Notes: generated from the sequence alone by a model not told the origin. A DNA stretch of 55,973 nt from JADZEJ01 sp964426815 (GCA_964426815.1 CAYRRZ010000005.1:1-55973), one strand, 5' to 3'; positions 21,924 to 30,373 are shown, counted from the first letter of the stretch. A program made the numbers and translations.

Positions 21924-24446
21924 TCACCCGGTAGGTGACGGAGCGGCCGAGTTTCGGCCACTCACTCCCCCACTTGCGCTGAGCAAGAAGGGAAGGTTTT
22001 TGAAGAGCAGGTACGCTTCACCAAGGGTGGCATCGTACAGAGCCGAGAGTGCATCCTCTTGCGAAGAAGCACGTGGGCCGCCGTTCAATGCCTTGACCCT
22101 GTCATCGATGCGCTTAAACACATCACTCGCAAGCTCATACTTGCAGTTGAGAAACGCGTTTAGCACGGCAATGTGAGCCAGGCCAAGGCGTGGCCGCTGG
22201 AGGGTACTGGCATCGATATTGAACTGCTTCAGCGGCCCGAGCAGATCATCGAATGGCGAGGAGTCGCCCTGGTCGCCCAGACTGAGCGGCATGGTTTGGG
22301 TCTTGGGCACATACTCGAGGACATGGGCGCCGTTTCCGTTTCCATTTCCGTTCAGCTTGCTGCCGTTCAGACTTGGCACCGCTGGTGCTTGCAGAGCGCT
22401 GCTGAGCATTCCGTGGTGCTCTGCATGCAGCTCGTCGTACGCCCGATGCAGTGCCTCAAGCTCTTCGACCTTGGCGTTGAGCTGAGCACTGATGGTGCTA
22501 ACCGCCTGATCGACAGCATCCGTGACGCGAGTATCGAGCTGGCGATCGCGTTCGATGAGAGCCGTCTCCTGGACTTTGATTTCTTTGGCCAGGTCAATAA
22601 GCTCTCGTTCGCGCATGAGGTTTTCTTCTCGAAGCGCGATCGCTTCGGCTCGCGCCGCGTCGGCTTCGTTCAGCTCGTCGTTCGCCATGGCTTCAGCGGT
22701 TGCCTGAGAGAGCGGCACCCCGAGATGGAGTTCCATCTGGTTCAGCCAGCGCTGATACAGGCCCTCAGAAATCTTCAGCTCCCGCTCAAGATCGCCGATA
22801 TCCGTCCTCAGTGTTGCGATAGTCGCTTCACGGAAGCTTCCCAAGATGAGGGTGGCAGAATCGAAATTCCGCTCTCCTTCACTCAAGACATGCTCATCGC
22901 TCTGCGACTCTTGGGGCAACTGCTCGGCCTGGACCTCCTCGGCCTGAGCCTTGTCGGCTTCCACATCGCCCTGTTCTTCAGAGGGGAGATGCTTGGCCAG
23001 CTGAGCCTTCTTTGCCGCTAGTCCGTTTTTGATCGCGGCAAAGGCTTCGTATGCAGTCTTGAGATGCCCCGCATGCTCCTTGATAGCCTGGAACTGTTTC
23101 AGTTCGTCCTCGTAAGCCCGCCTGAGCTCACCCGTCGCCGCCACGTGATCAAGCTTCAGAGCTTGGAGCTCCTTCGCGTGCTCGGCTCCGATGCGTTTCA
23201 CGCTTTCGCTGTAGCGCTCGACCGAGGCAGCGAGTTCATCACGCGCTGACTTTGCTTCGTCCTGCGCTTTGATGAGGTCGCTATTGACCACGCTCGCTCG
23301 ACGGCAGATGCCATCGAACACATCAGCGAAAGGCATGTCCGTGAGATGCTTGGCGGTGACGCCAAGATGCTCGAGCGCTGAGATGAGCCGCGCCAAGCGC
23401 AGCCGCGCATTCGACTCGAATGCCTTGATCATCAGATTCACGCGGGCCTCCAAGCCCGGCGCCTCAGCATCCGGTTCCAGCCGGACGCCTAGATCTTTTG
23501 CCAAGGTATCTTTCAAGAAGCTCACGATTGCCTTGTTGGCGGCATTCGCTTCTTTGAGCCAGTTGCGGAATTTGCTCAGCTCGCGATCCAGCTCGACGGT
23601 TTGTTCTTTCGCCTTGTTGAGCTCGTCCATCAGCTTGTCTCGCTTCGACCGAAGCGACCGTATGATAAGCGCGAGAGAAGCGATCTGGAGAAGAGCTAGC
23701 GCAGAGATTCCGTAAGCGATCCGCATCCCATACGCTTCGCTGAAGGTCAGCTGGCGCGGGGTCTCGACGATCTTTTCGATCGGCGCCGGGGCTTTCCAGC
23801 CCGTGGCAGCCAATTTGTCGAGCAGGCATTTCTGATCGCAGTCGCCTTGCGGTGCCGGAGGAACAGAAGTAGCAGAACCCGCTTTCGGGTCCGGGGTGGC
23901 CGGCGACGTCGTCGTCGCAGGGGCGCTGCCCGTACCGTACTTGGGTGCTTTTCCCATCAAGACGAGTTGTTCATTCATGCAGGCGTCGTCTTTGCAACGC
24001 GCCATGGCCGTGAAGATCTCGTCACGCTTCTCGAAGGAGAGCATCTTACGACCGCTCAACTCATAGAGCACCCTTTGGCGATCCGAGCTGGGCAAGGCAT
24101 AGAGATACCGCTTCTCCGTTGGGCAACCGTTCCAGGCCGCCAGACTCTTATGATTGCTCGGATTCGGGGAGCTAAACATCCCCGGGGAGCGCTCACAGAG
24201 CGGAATGCTTTCGGTGTTATCCGCACGGAACGAATCAATGTCCGTTCCGAGCTTCTCGAACAGCCTGCGCGTGTTCAAGTTGGCACCGGGTTTGATCCAG
24301 AAATACGTCGAGTCCGGATTCGGACCCTTCTGGATAAAGTAATCGATCCCTTCTTTGGGATCCTGATCGCTTGCCCACGCCGATGCCGGGAAGACAAGCA
24401 TCGCCACGAAGGCGACGAATGACAGAAAATGTTGCTTGTAGGACAT
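21924..24446 (-). CDS. Membrane-anchored coiled-coil protein with extracellular domain
   Basis: This 840-residue protein starts with a signal peptide (MSYKQHFLSFVAF to about residue 24, cleavage after AWA) and AGGAGG upstream, so 24446 was preferred over the longer frame to 24590. Residues about 25-215 form an extracellular region with several Cys (LCERS, NGCPTEK, RCKDDAC, DCDQKC) that could pair as disulfides, and a Thr/Pro/Ala linker. One membrane segment follows (about 235-257, ISALALLQIASLALII). The remaining 580 residues are a cytosolic coiled coil with a helical C-terminal domain. The layout suggests a receptor or envelope-cytoskeleton linker; no family was recognised. It is a GC-rich single-gene cassette. 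Confidence 0.72.
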   Translation of the reverse strand: MSYKQHFLSFVAFVAMLVFPASAWASDQDPKEGIDYFIQKGPNPDSTYFWIKPGANLNTRRLFEKLGTDIDSFRADNTESIPLCERSPGMFSSPNPSNHKSLAAWNGCPTEKRYLYALPSSDRQRVLYELSGRKMLSFEKRDEIFTAMARCKDDACMNEQLVLMGKAPKYGTGSAPATTTSPATPDPKAGSATSVPPAPQGDCDQKCLLDKLAATGWKAPAPIEKIVETPRQLTFSEAYGMRIAYGISALALLQIASLALIIRSLRSKRDKLMDELNKAKEQTVELDRELSKFRNWLKEANAANKAIVSFLKDTLAKDLGVRLEPDAEAPGLEARVNLMIKAFESNARLRLARLISALEHLGVTAKHLTDMPFADVFDGICRRASVVNSDLIKAQDEAKSARDELAASVERYSESVKRIGAEHAKELQALKLDHVAATGELRRAYEDELKQFQAIKEHAGHLKTAYEAFAAIKNGLAAKKAQLAKHLPSEEQGDVEADKAQAEEVQAEQLPQESQSDEHVLSEGERNFDSATLILGSFREATIATLRTDIGDLERELKISEGLYQRWLNQMELHLGVPLSQATAEAMANDELNEADAARAEAIALREENLMRERELIDLAKEIKVQETALIERDRQLDTRVTDAVDQAVSTISAQLNAKVEELEALHRAYDELHAEHHGMLSSALQAPAVPSLNGSKLNGNGNGNGAHVLEYVPKTQTMPLSLGDQGDSSPFDDLLGPLKQFNIDASTLQRPRLGLAHIAVLNAFLNCKYELASDVFKRIDDRVKALNGGPRASSQEDALSALYDATLGEAYLLFKNLPFLLSASGGVSGRNSAAPSPTG

Positions 24447-24561
24447 GGTGTCCTCCTGTTGGTTGCGGGCCTCGGATCGGGGCAGTTTGACCGGTTTTTT
24501 GGGTGGAAAGGGCGAGGGGAGGCGTTTTCCTCCACCACATCCCTGTTTTTGGGGATATGCC

Positions 24562-24590
24562 AATTCACCATTTTTTTGCCACAGCGTCAA
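24562..24590 (-). promoter_or_regulatory. Promoter of the membrane coiled-coil gene
   Basis: Minus-strand TTGACG (24585-24590), 17-bp spacer, TGAATT (24562-24567). It abuts the divergent promoter. Confidence 0.6.
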
Positions 24591-24619
24591 GTGACAAGTG
24601 GCAAGAATGTCGCTACCCT
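24591..24619 (+). promoter_or_regulatory. Promoter of the methyltransferase gene (predicted leaderless)
   Basis: GTGACA (24591-24596), 17-bp spacer, TACCCT (24614-24619), then six bases to the ATG at 24626. It starts one base after the divergent -35 box. Confidence 0.55.
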
Positions 24620-24625
24620 AGGGGC

Positions 24626-25831
24626 ATGCAACATTTTTTGGTGTTTGGGAGCCATCCTCGGCTCAGTTTGGCGGAGTTTCGGTCACTGAAAGATCGCCTC
24701 TCGCCTCCTATCATATGCGGAAATGCCGCCATCGTCCAAGATGAAGACTGGGACGGTGCGATTTTAATGAACCGTTTAGGTGGAACCGTGAAGCTCGGCG
24801 ATATCGTCGGTAGCCTGCCTTTGGCTGAACTTCAGCCTGAGGCCTTGGTTGAACTCCTTTCCCCTTTTTTGCCACAGCGCTCATTTGATTTTGGGATGAG
24901 TTTATTTGGTGGCGGACGCGGCGCGAAGAATCTGTTTCAAAAGTTCCCGATTCAATTTAAGAAGGCCTTGAAAGCGGCTGGGCATGCCACGCGCTGGGTC
25001 AGTAGCGAGCAAGGCAATGAGCTCTCCCCTGCCGCGGTGGCAAAACTGAAACTCACAACCGAAGGACTAGACATCTGTCTTTTGGTAGCTGGAGAGACCG
25101 TTTTTATTGGGAAAACAACGGATGTGCAAGATGCGGATGCATGGAGTACCCGTGATTATGGTCGTCCGGCACGTGATGATCGAAATGGCATGTTGCCACC
25201 AAAATTAGCACGCATGATGGTGAATGTAGCCCATGTTCGAAAGGGCGGTGTGTTACTCGATCCTTTTTGCGGCGGTGGAACTATTGCCATGGAAGCTGCT
25301 CTTGCGACCGCAGCCGGACAGATTATTTCGAGCGATATTGAAAATAAACAGGTATTGGATACGCAAAAGAATTTGCATTGGCTCATCACTCAACGCATTT
25401 TGCGTCCAGATGATGCCGATCGATTCCAGACATTTCGGAGCGATGCACGCTCCGTTGCAGGTCATTTGGTAGGCAAAAAGATCGATGCGGTGGCAACGGA
25501 AGGATATCTTGGACCTCCGCTGCGCGGACATGAGCGTGCTGAAGATATTGAGAAAACCGCGCGCTTAATTGAAAACTTGTGGGCTGACAGTTTGAAAGAA
25601 TTAGCCAAGGTCCTGGCCCCAACTGGCCGAATTGTGGGAGTCTGGCCGGCTTTTAAGACGAGTTTGGGTATGGCCCGTGTGGATTTGACTCCTCGTTTGG
25701 CTGAACTCGGTTTTCGCTTGGTTGAGCCATTAGAAACCTGGGAAACCGAACATGGTCCCCTTTTGTATATGCGTCCGGAGCAACATGTTGCTCGCCGTAT
25801 CGTCATTTTAGAATTGCTCGAGCGTTCGTAA
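24626..25831 (+). CDS. Trm11/TrmG10-like RNA methyltransferase
   Basis: This 401-residue protein joins an N-terminal region of the size expected for a THUMP-like RNA-binding domain to a C-terminal class I methyltransferase. RDYGRPARDDRNGMLPPKLARMM and VLLDPFCGGGTIAMEA (the SAM-binding Gly loop) are typical of enzymes methylating N2 of a tRNA guanosine, notably position 10. The catalytic (D/N)PPY motif is replaced by TEGYLGPPL. This keeps the spacing but not the first Asp/Asn, so activity should be tested. The ATG at 24626 was chosen because the upstream part of the longer frame overlaps the divergent promoters. Confidence 0.8.
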   Translation: MQHFLVFGSHPRLSLAEFRSLKDRLSPPIICGNAAIVQDEDWDGAILMNRLGGTVKLGDIVGSLPLAELQPEALVELLSPFLPQRSFDFGMSLFGGGRGAKNLFQKFPIQFKKALKAAGHATRWVSSEQGNELSPAAVAKLKLTTEGLDICLLVAGETVFIGKTTDVQDADAWSTRDYGRPARDDRNGMLPPKLARMMVNVAHVRKGGVLLDPFCGGGTIAMEAALATAAGQIISSDIENKQVLDTQKNLHWLITQRILRPDDADRFQTFRSDARSVAGHLVGKKIDAVATEGYLGPPLRGHERAEDIEKTARLIENLWADSLKELAKVLAPTGRIVGVWPAFKTSLGMARVDLTPRLAELGFRLVEPLETWETEHGPLLYMRPEQHVARRIVILELLERS

Positions 25832-25870
25832 CAATGTCCGTCCAAAATGATAGATGTGTATAACCTAGAC

Positions 25871-25899
25871 TTGACAAAAAGGTCTTTTTCGTCTAATCT
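25871..25899 (+). promoter_or_regulatory. Promoter of the cNMP-fold gene
   Basis: TTGACA (25871-25876), 17-bp spacer, TAATCT (25894-25899). The -35 box sits in the loop of a weak AGAC/GTCT hairpin whose T run may terminate the upstream methyltransferase gene. The leader of about 95 nt contains a GACC/GGTC hairpin (near 25960-25979). Confidence 0.75.
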
Positions 25900-25999
25900 G
25901 GCCGATTCGGCGGCGTCTTACCTCGCCCCGATTGTTACCCACGCCCTTTTCAAAAACCCGACCAGCCGATCAGCCGGTCACTAACCGAAAGGATTCTCC

Positions 26000-27370
26000 G
26001 TGCCAACTGATGAACCGAAATCGAATGTGGTTCCGCTCGACCGGGGCCATACCCTCACCCTGAACATGGGAGATCGTCTCCCCTTCGAGGATTACCCAGA
26101 CCACGTGTTCATGTTGCGTAGCGGGAGCATCGCCCTCGAGGCATATCTCTCGTTCGCCCAAGGGCCCGTCAAAAAACGGATTGCCTTGCTCGATCAACCC
26201 TACGACTTGTTTGGACCGGAGCGACAAGCTCTGTCTGGCCATGCGAATGCGATCCAATACGTCGCGCTCGAAGCTAGTAGGATCGTGGCTATACCGAATG
26301 GAGCCTTGAGCCGCATGCTGGCTAAGCCTGCGGACAGGGAGCACACCATCGGTGAGCGCGTCCTGCAGCTTCAAGCGCAGCAGATGTTCCGTTTGATGGC
26401 AACCGTCATCAGCGCTTTTCATCGCGAAGATGGTGCCTCGAATCGAGAGCATTTCGCGCTGCAGCAAGTCGCGAGCTCGGTTAAGGATGCTCGGCGCGAA
26501 GAGCGTGAAGCTCGTGCAAAGTCTGAGCAACAGATCGAAGAAAACAAAAAAGCGATCATCGATCAGCTTGTTCAGGAAAAGACCGAGCTCGAAATTCAGC
26601 TGGAAGCGGAGCGTGCGAAATTCGCGAAGCTTGAACGCGAGCATCGTGAACTGCAAGCGTATACTGATACCGTTTGCGCTGAATTTCGTGAAACCACTGG
26701 AGCTTTCCATGCCTGGATCGCGAAACAGCACCAAGACTCGGAGGAGTTTGTACGCCTCTTGAACATGTTCCAGGCGGCTCAAGGACTTCACGAACTCACG
26801 CATGAAGACATCTTCGGGGTGATGAGCGGTCGAGGTCTGCACCCTGAAGTCGGCTTTACTCCGGAAGAAATTCCAACGGCTCAGAGCCCGATCGAAGAGC
26901 GGATTCCTGCGCCAGCACCTCGGGCATCTCAACCGGTGGTGATCTCGGAGCGCATTCGGGCCCCTGAAGCACCGACGCGACGCGAAGGACCTCCTCGTCC
27001 GCGTATGCCGATGCAAACCCTAACCGGTCTTGGTGGAGTTGCTTCATCAGCAGCGGCTATCACGCAACAGATGAAAGCCGGGACCATGGTTCCAGGAAGG
27101 GCACTCGGGCGCGAGCCGACGGTCGAATTCGACCTGAATGAGATGGATCTGGTCGAAGTGGAGGACGACTCGTCTCCGCAAACCCTGGCCACTCCTGTCT
27201 ACACCCCTCCACCACCTCCTCAGTCATCTGGACTTGATGAGGAGCGCGAAGAGGACGATGAGGGCAATCCGATACGATCTACCTTGGTCGGCTTCGGTCC
27301 CCTGACTCCAGATGTTCCAGACGATCAACTTCCGCCCGAGTTCCGCAAGGGCTATGGGAGAAACTCCTGA
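26000..27370 (+). CDS. Cyclic-nucleotide-binding-fold protein with coiled coil
   Basis: This 456-residue protein starts at GTG with GAAAGGA upstream. Residues about 15-108 match the CRP/cNMP-binding beta-roll pattern: HVFMLRSGSIALEAY, ALLDQPYDLFGPERQAL (the FGE-type phosphate-binding cassette), then VALEASRIVAIPNGALSRML. The Arg-Ser/Thr pair that normally contacts the cyclic phosphate is replaced by GHANA, so classical cAMP binding is doubtful. A coiled coil covers about 150-225, a helical segment follows to about 290, and the rest is Pro-rich and acidic, probably disordered. No DNA-binding domain follows the beta-roll, so it is not a CRP-type regulator. Confidence 0.68.
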   Translation: MPTDEPKSNVVPLDRGHTLTLNMGDRLPFEDYPDHVFMLRSGSIALEAYLSFAQGPVKKRIALLDQPYDLFGPERQALSGHANAIQYVALEASRIVAIPNGALSRMLAKPADREHTIGERVLQLQAQQMFRLMATVISAFHREDGASNREHFALQQVASSVKDARREEREARAKSEQQIEENKKAIIDQLVQEKTELEIQLEAERAKFAKLEREHRELQAYTDTVCAEFRETTGAFHAWIAKQHQDSEEFVRLLNMFQAAQGLHELTHEDIFGVMSGRGLHPEVGFTPEEIPTAQSPIEERIPAPAPRASQPVVISERIRAPEAPTRREGPPRPRMPMQTLTGLGGVASSAAAITQQMKAGTMVPGRALGREPTVEFDLNEMDLVEVEDDSSPQTLATPVYTPPPPPQSSGLDEEREEDDEGNPIRSTLVGFGPLTPDVPDDQLPPEFRKGYGRNS

Positions 27371-27386
27371 TCTGACACCGACGTAA

Positions 27387-27421
27387 ACACCCCCGACGCA
27401 ATCTCGCGACGGGGGTGTCTT
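27387..27421 (+). terminator. Terminator of the cNMP-fold gene
   Basis: ACACCCCC (27387-27394) pairs with GGGGGTGT (27411-27418), followed by CTTTTG. It may also act on the convergent Fe-S operon, although the T run on that side is poor. Confidence 0.8.
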
Positions 27422-27443
27422 TTGTTGTTTTATTTTGTGGAAT

Positions 27444-27662
27444 CTATGGATAGATCTGATTACCGTTTTCGTCGTAGAGCAGGATGGCTTGGACGGGGCA
27501 GGCTTGGGCCGCAAGCATAATCGTGTCATCGTCTGCGCCTTTTGGATCGACGATATAGGCTTTATTTTCATCATCGAGTTGAAAGACGCCTGGTGCAACC
27601 GTGACACAAGGCCCGGCGCCGATACAGAGATCGCGATCAACTACTATCTTTGAAATCTTCAT
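27444..27662 (-). CDS. Single-cluster ferredoxin, probably [3Fe-4S]
   Basis: This 72-residue acidic electron carrier reads CIGAGPC near residue 13 and CP near residue 55. In ordinary [4Fe-4S] ferredoxins this is CxxCxxC plus a distant CP; here the second Cys is Ala, as in the [3Fe-4S] ferredoxins that serve P450 enzymes in actinomycetes. It is last in the Fe-S assembly operon, three bases after the NifU-C-like gene, and could donate electrons to cluster assembly. Confidence 0.85.
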   Translation of the reverse strand: MKISKIVVDRDLCIGAGPCVTVAPGVFQLDDENKAYIVDPKGADDDTIMLAAQACPVQAILLYDENGNQIYP

Positions 27663-27665
27663 AGT

Positions 27666-27881
27666 CTAGATGAAGCTGATCGTCGCACCTGGAAATTCGG
27701 CCGTCAACATTTCTTTTAAACCTTCAACCCAGGTGTCGGAACAGCCACAACCACCGCCGCAGAACCCGCCGAGTTTGAGAACAATTTCGGATTCGGTTGC
27801 TGAAACGAATTCAACATTTTTGCCCTGCATGGCAAAGACCGGTTTTAAGCCAGTCAAGAGCGCTTCTACTTTTTGTTGCAT
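27666..27881 (-). CDS. NifU C-terminal-domain-like protein
   Basis: This 71-residue protein resembles the NifU/NfuA C-terminal domain, which carries or transfers a labile Fe-S cluster. A Cys-rich block (GGFCGGGCGCSDTW) replaces the usual CxxC, followed by a helix (VEGLKEMLTAEFPG). The start at 27881 lies one base after the stop of the upstream scaffold gene; a longer TTG start would overlap it. It works in the same operon as the desulfurase and scaffold. Confidence 0.8.
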   Translation of the reverse strand: MQQKVEALLTGLKPVFAMQGKNVEFVSATESEIVLKLGGFCGGGCGCSDTWVEGLKEMLTAEFPGATISFI

Positions 27882-27882
27882 A

Positions 27883-28578
27883 TTAAGCTTGATGAGTGCC
27901 ACCAAAGTATTTATCGGTGTAAAAACGAATCAGGTTTTCGACTTCTGGGATACAGGATGGATCACCGGTACCGACCTTGGTTTTAGCCTGCACCTGTTCA
28001 AGGGTCAATGCTCCATCGAGGACGGCTTCTTCGATATCATGATCCGTGACTTTGAGAACTTTATCGATGAGGCGACCTTGTTCGATTTCGAGTTTGTCAT
28101 TCATGCCATGACGGCGATACCAGTCATTAATCGCGGCGCGGAGGGCTTTGTCGCCGAGAACCGAGCAATGCACTTTGCGCGCTGGGAGTCCGCCGAGGCG
28201 CTGCATGATGTCTTGCGGGCGAAGCTTACGTGCTTCTTCTAATGTCAGACCGCCATTTTCGGTGGCCATGACACTCATCATCGAGGTTGAAGCAATAGCT
28301 GAACCACAACCAAAGGTTTTCCACTTTAAATCGGTAATGCGACCCGTGGTTTCATCAACCTTGATCCAAATTTTCATGGCATCGCCACAAGCAGGAGAGC
28401 CGACCATACCCATGGCGGCATCAGCAAAAGCCTCTTCATTTTCCATGAAGTTTTTTGGATGAAAAAAATGTTCTTTAACGGCGTCGGTGTAGAACCAGCC
28501 TTTGTCTTTGCTGTTTGCAACGACATCGCCGTGACGGGCTTCATTGGTGGCGGTGGTGATTGGTGTTTGGTCGGACAT
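27883..28578 (-). CDS. Fe-S cluster assembly scaffold (IscU/NifU N-terminal type)
   Basis: Scaffold on which new Fe-S clusters are built from desulfurase-derived sulfur. The three cluster cysteines are visible: SPACGD, FGCGSA and KVHCSV. After the IscU domain (about residues 30-155) comes a region like the BFD-type [2Fe-2S] domain of NifU (VTDHDIEEAVLDGALTLEQV). Its Cys motif has only one residue (GTGDPSC), so it may have lost the permanent cluster. An N-terminal extension of about 28 residues is unusual. A small inverted-repeat element separates it from the desulfurase gene. Confidence 0.88.
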   Translation of the reverse strand: MSDQTPITTATNEARHGDVVANSKDKGWFYTDAVKEHFFHPKNFMENEEAFADAAMGMVGSPACGDAMKIWIKVDETTGRITDLKWKTFGCGSAIASTSMMSVMATENGGLTLEEARKLRPQDIMQRLGGLPARKVHCSVLGDKALRAAINDWYRRHGMNDKLEIEQGRLIDKVLKVTDHDIEEAVLDGALTLEQVQAKTKVGTGDPSCIPEVENLIRFYTDKYFGGTHQA

Positions 28579-28600
28579 AGATGTAGGGTTATTTTTATTC

Positions 28601-28703
28601 GTCGTCTCGACTGGAATGAAGCGAAGCGGAATGAAATGGAGAGATCTTCGATGTTGGAACTGGGAAGGTCTCTCGACTGCGCTGCTGCTTCGCTCGAGAC
28701 GAC
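28601..28703. mobile_element. MITE-like inverted-repeat element between iscS and the scaffold gene
   Basis: A 103-bp non-coding element with perfect 10-bp terminal inverted repeats, GTCGTCTCGA and TCGAGACGAC. It shares the terminal repeat and an internal core with the element inside epmA. The sequence GGTTATTT occurs on both sides (near 28588 and 28712), possibly a coincidence rather than a target duplication. As RNA it would fold into hairpins between two operon genes. Confidence 0.75.
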
Positions 28704-28713
28704 GGCTGGGGGG

Positions 28714-29913
28714 TTATTTCACGAAGTACTTCATGTCGAGATTGACGGGACTCATGTGACGAAGCTTTTCGACGACACCTGGCATGGCGGCGATGAGCGT
28801 ATCGACATCTTCATCGGTGGTGCGCTTACCGAGAGTGAAGCGGAGCGATCCGTGAGCGGCTTCGTAGGAGAGGCCGGTTGCGAGAATCACATGGGATGGA
28901 TCGAGTGAGGCCGAGGCGCAGGCGGAGCCGGTGGAAGCATAGATCCCTTCGGCATCGAGATAGAGCACGGCGGCTTCACCTTCAATATCGAGAAAAGAAA
29001 TGTTTACATTGTTTGGGAGACGTTCGGTTGGATGACCATTCAAACGGGTTTTTGGAATCTTGAGCAAGCCTTGAATCAAGCGCTCGCGAAGTGCGATGAG
29101 ACGCGCATTTTCTTGTTCCCTTTCTTGTTGCGCCAGGACGAGGGCGGTTGAAAGACCAATGATACCTGGAACATTTTCGGTGCCGGAACGGAGATTGCGT
29201 TCTTGGCCGCCACCGATGATGAGCGGTTCGATGCGTGTCCCGCGGCGGATGTAGAGCAAACCCATGCCTTTTGGTCCGTAGATCTTGGAGCCATTGATGG
29301 TCATCAAATCGACATGCAATTTTTCGACATCCAAATCAGCAGCACCGGCGGCTTGGCAGGCATCGGTATGGAAGTACGGGAAGTTAGCGGCTTGTTGTTT
29401 TTTCCATTGAAGTAAGGCCCGACCGATATCGGCAATCGGTTGGATGGTACCGATTTCATTATTGGCCATCATGATAGAAATCAAAATGGTGTCAGGGCGA
29501 AGCGCGGCTTCGATATCTTTGACCGAAACTACACCTTCGCGATCGACAGGCAAAATCGTTAATTCAATCTCTCCGCGTTTTTGAAGCAAGAGCAAGGGTT
29601 CTAAAACAGCGTGATGCTCAACTGCACTGGTGATGACATGCTTACCTCTTCCGGCATGAGCGCGAATGGTTCCGATGAGGGCGAGATTGTCTGATTCGGT
29701 CCCGCCTGAGGTGAAGATAATTTCTTCTTCGCGCGCATTCAATACGGTCGCAATATTTTTGCGAGCATTGGTGACGGCATCTTTCGCTTGTAAACCGAGC
29801 TGATGAAAGGAAGATGGATTGCCGTAGATATTCGAAAAGAAGGGCAGCATGGCCTGCAAGACGCGCTCGTCCACATAGGTGGTCGCAGCGTGATCAAAAT
29901 AGCGGTCTTTCAT
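28714..29913 (-). CDS. iscS: Cysteine desulfurase (NifS/IscS family)
   Basis: PLP enzyme that takes sulfur from cysteine as a persulfide and passes it to the scaffold. Visible are the PLP lysine in NGSKIYGPKG, EHHAVLEP, the ANNEIGTIQ block, HTDACQAAG, and the catalytic Cys in STGSACASASLDPSHV. The 399-residue length is normal. It begins right after the Rrf2 regulator gene (one base between stop and start), second in a five-gene operon. Confidence 0.96.
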   Translation of the reverse strand: MKDRYFDHAATTYVDERVLQAMLPFFSNIYGNPSSFHQLGLQAKDAVTNARKNIATVLNAREEEIIFTSGGTESDNLALIGTIRAHAGRGKHVITSAVEHHAVLEPLLLLQKRGEIELTILPVDREGVVSVKDIEAALRPDTILISIMMANNEIGTIQPIADIGRALLQWKKQQAANFPYFHTDACQAAGAADLDVEKLHVDLMTINGSKIYGPKGMGLLYIRRGTRIEPLIIGGGQERNLRSGTENVPGIIGLSTALVLAQQEREQENARLIALRERLIQGLLKIPKTRLNGHPTERLPNNVNISFLDIEGEAAVLYLDAEGIYASTGSACASASLDPSHVILATGLSYEAAHGSLRFTLGKRTTDEDVDTLIAAMPGVVEKLRHMSPVNLDMKYFVK

Positions 29914-29914
29914 A

Positions 29915-30322
29915 TTATGTGGTCAGGAGATCGGCAAGAGTGAGATTGCGGAGGGTTTGGATGAGAGAAGTTTGGACCTTGGACCAAATGTGTTTTGAGG
30001 CGCAGGCATGTTCACGTGGGCAAGAAATACCGGATTGGCAGTCGACTAAGCTCAGTGGACCACTCACAGCGATAAGCATGGCTTCGATCGAAATCTCTTT
30101 TGGATCATGGGCGAGCACATAGCCGCCGCCCGGGCCTTGTTTGCCGCGAATCAGGCCGGCTTGCTTGAGGCTAGAGGCGATTTCTTCCATATATGCGAGC
30201 GAGGTACCGGTCTTTTCAGCAATGAATTGGAGGGAAACATGGGTACCTGAAGCGTGCGCAATCTCTTCTAAAAGGAGAAGCGCTCCGTGCTCTCGAGCTT
30301 GGATATGGAAGAGTCCTGGCAT
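29915..30322 (-). CDS. iscR: Rrf2-family regulator, IscR-like
   Basis: This 135-residue winged-helix regulator has an N-terminal HTH (VSLQFIAEKTGTSLAYMEEI) and three cysteines in the spacing of cluster-binding IscR (DCQSGISCPREHAC). It should bind a [2Fe-2S] cluster and repress its own operon when Fe-S supply is sufficient. It is first in the operon. A 21-bp inverted repeat covering its promoter -10 box is a likely operator. Confidence 0.92.
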   Translation of the reverse strand: MPGLFHIQAREHGALLLLEEIAHASGTHVSLQFIAEKTGTSLAYMEEIASSLKQAGLIRGKQGPGGGYVLAHDPKEISIEAMLIAVSGPLSLVDCQSGISCPREHACASKHIWSKVQTSLIQTLRNLTLADLLTT

Positions 30323-30338
30323 ATACCTGGTTGTTGAC

Positions 30339-30359
30339 CTGGAAATTAGTCTATTCCAG
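30339..30359. promoter_or_regulatory. Probable Rrf2/IscR operator
   Basis: CTGGAA (30339-30344) and TTCCAG (30354-30359) form an inverted repeat with a nine-base centre, overlapping the -10 box. A second CCTGG lies nearby at 30326-30330. Confidence 0.5.
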
Positions 30360-30371
30360 CCTTTTTGTCAA
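30343..30371 (-). promoter_or_regulatory. Promoter of the Fe-S assembly operon
   Basis: Minus-strand TTGACA (30366-30371), 17-bp spacer, TAATTT (30343-30348). It starts within three bases of the terminator run of the upstream gene. Confidence 0.78.
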
Positions 30372-30373
30372 CG

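Noticed and set aside
22173..23021. 282-codon plus-strand frame opposite the membrane coiled-coil gene
   Set aside because: Same antisense effect of a coiled-coil gene; no promoter or ribosome site.
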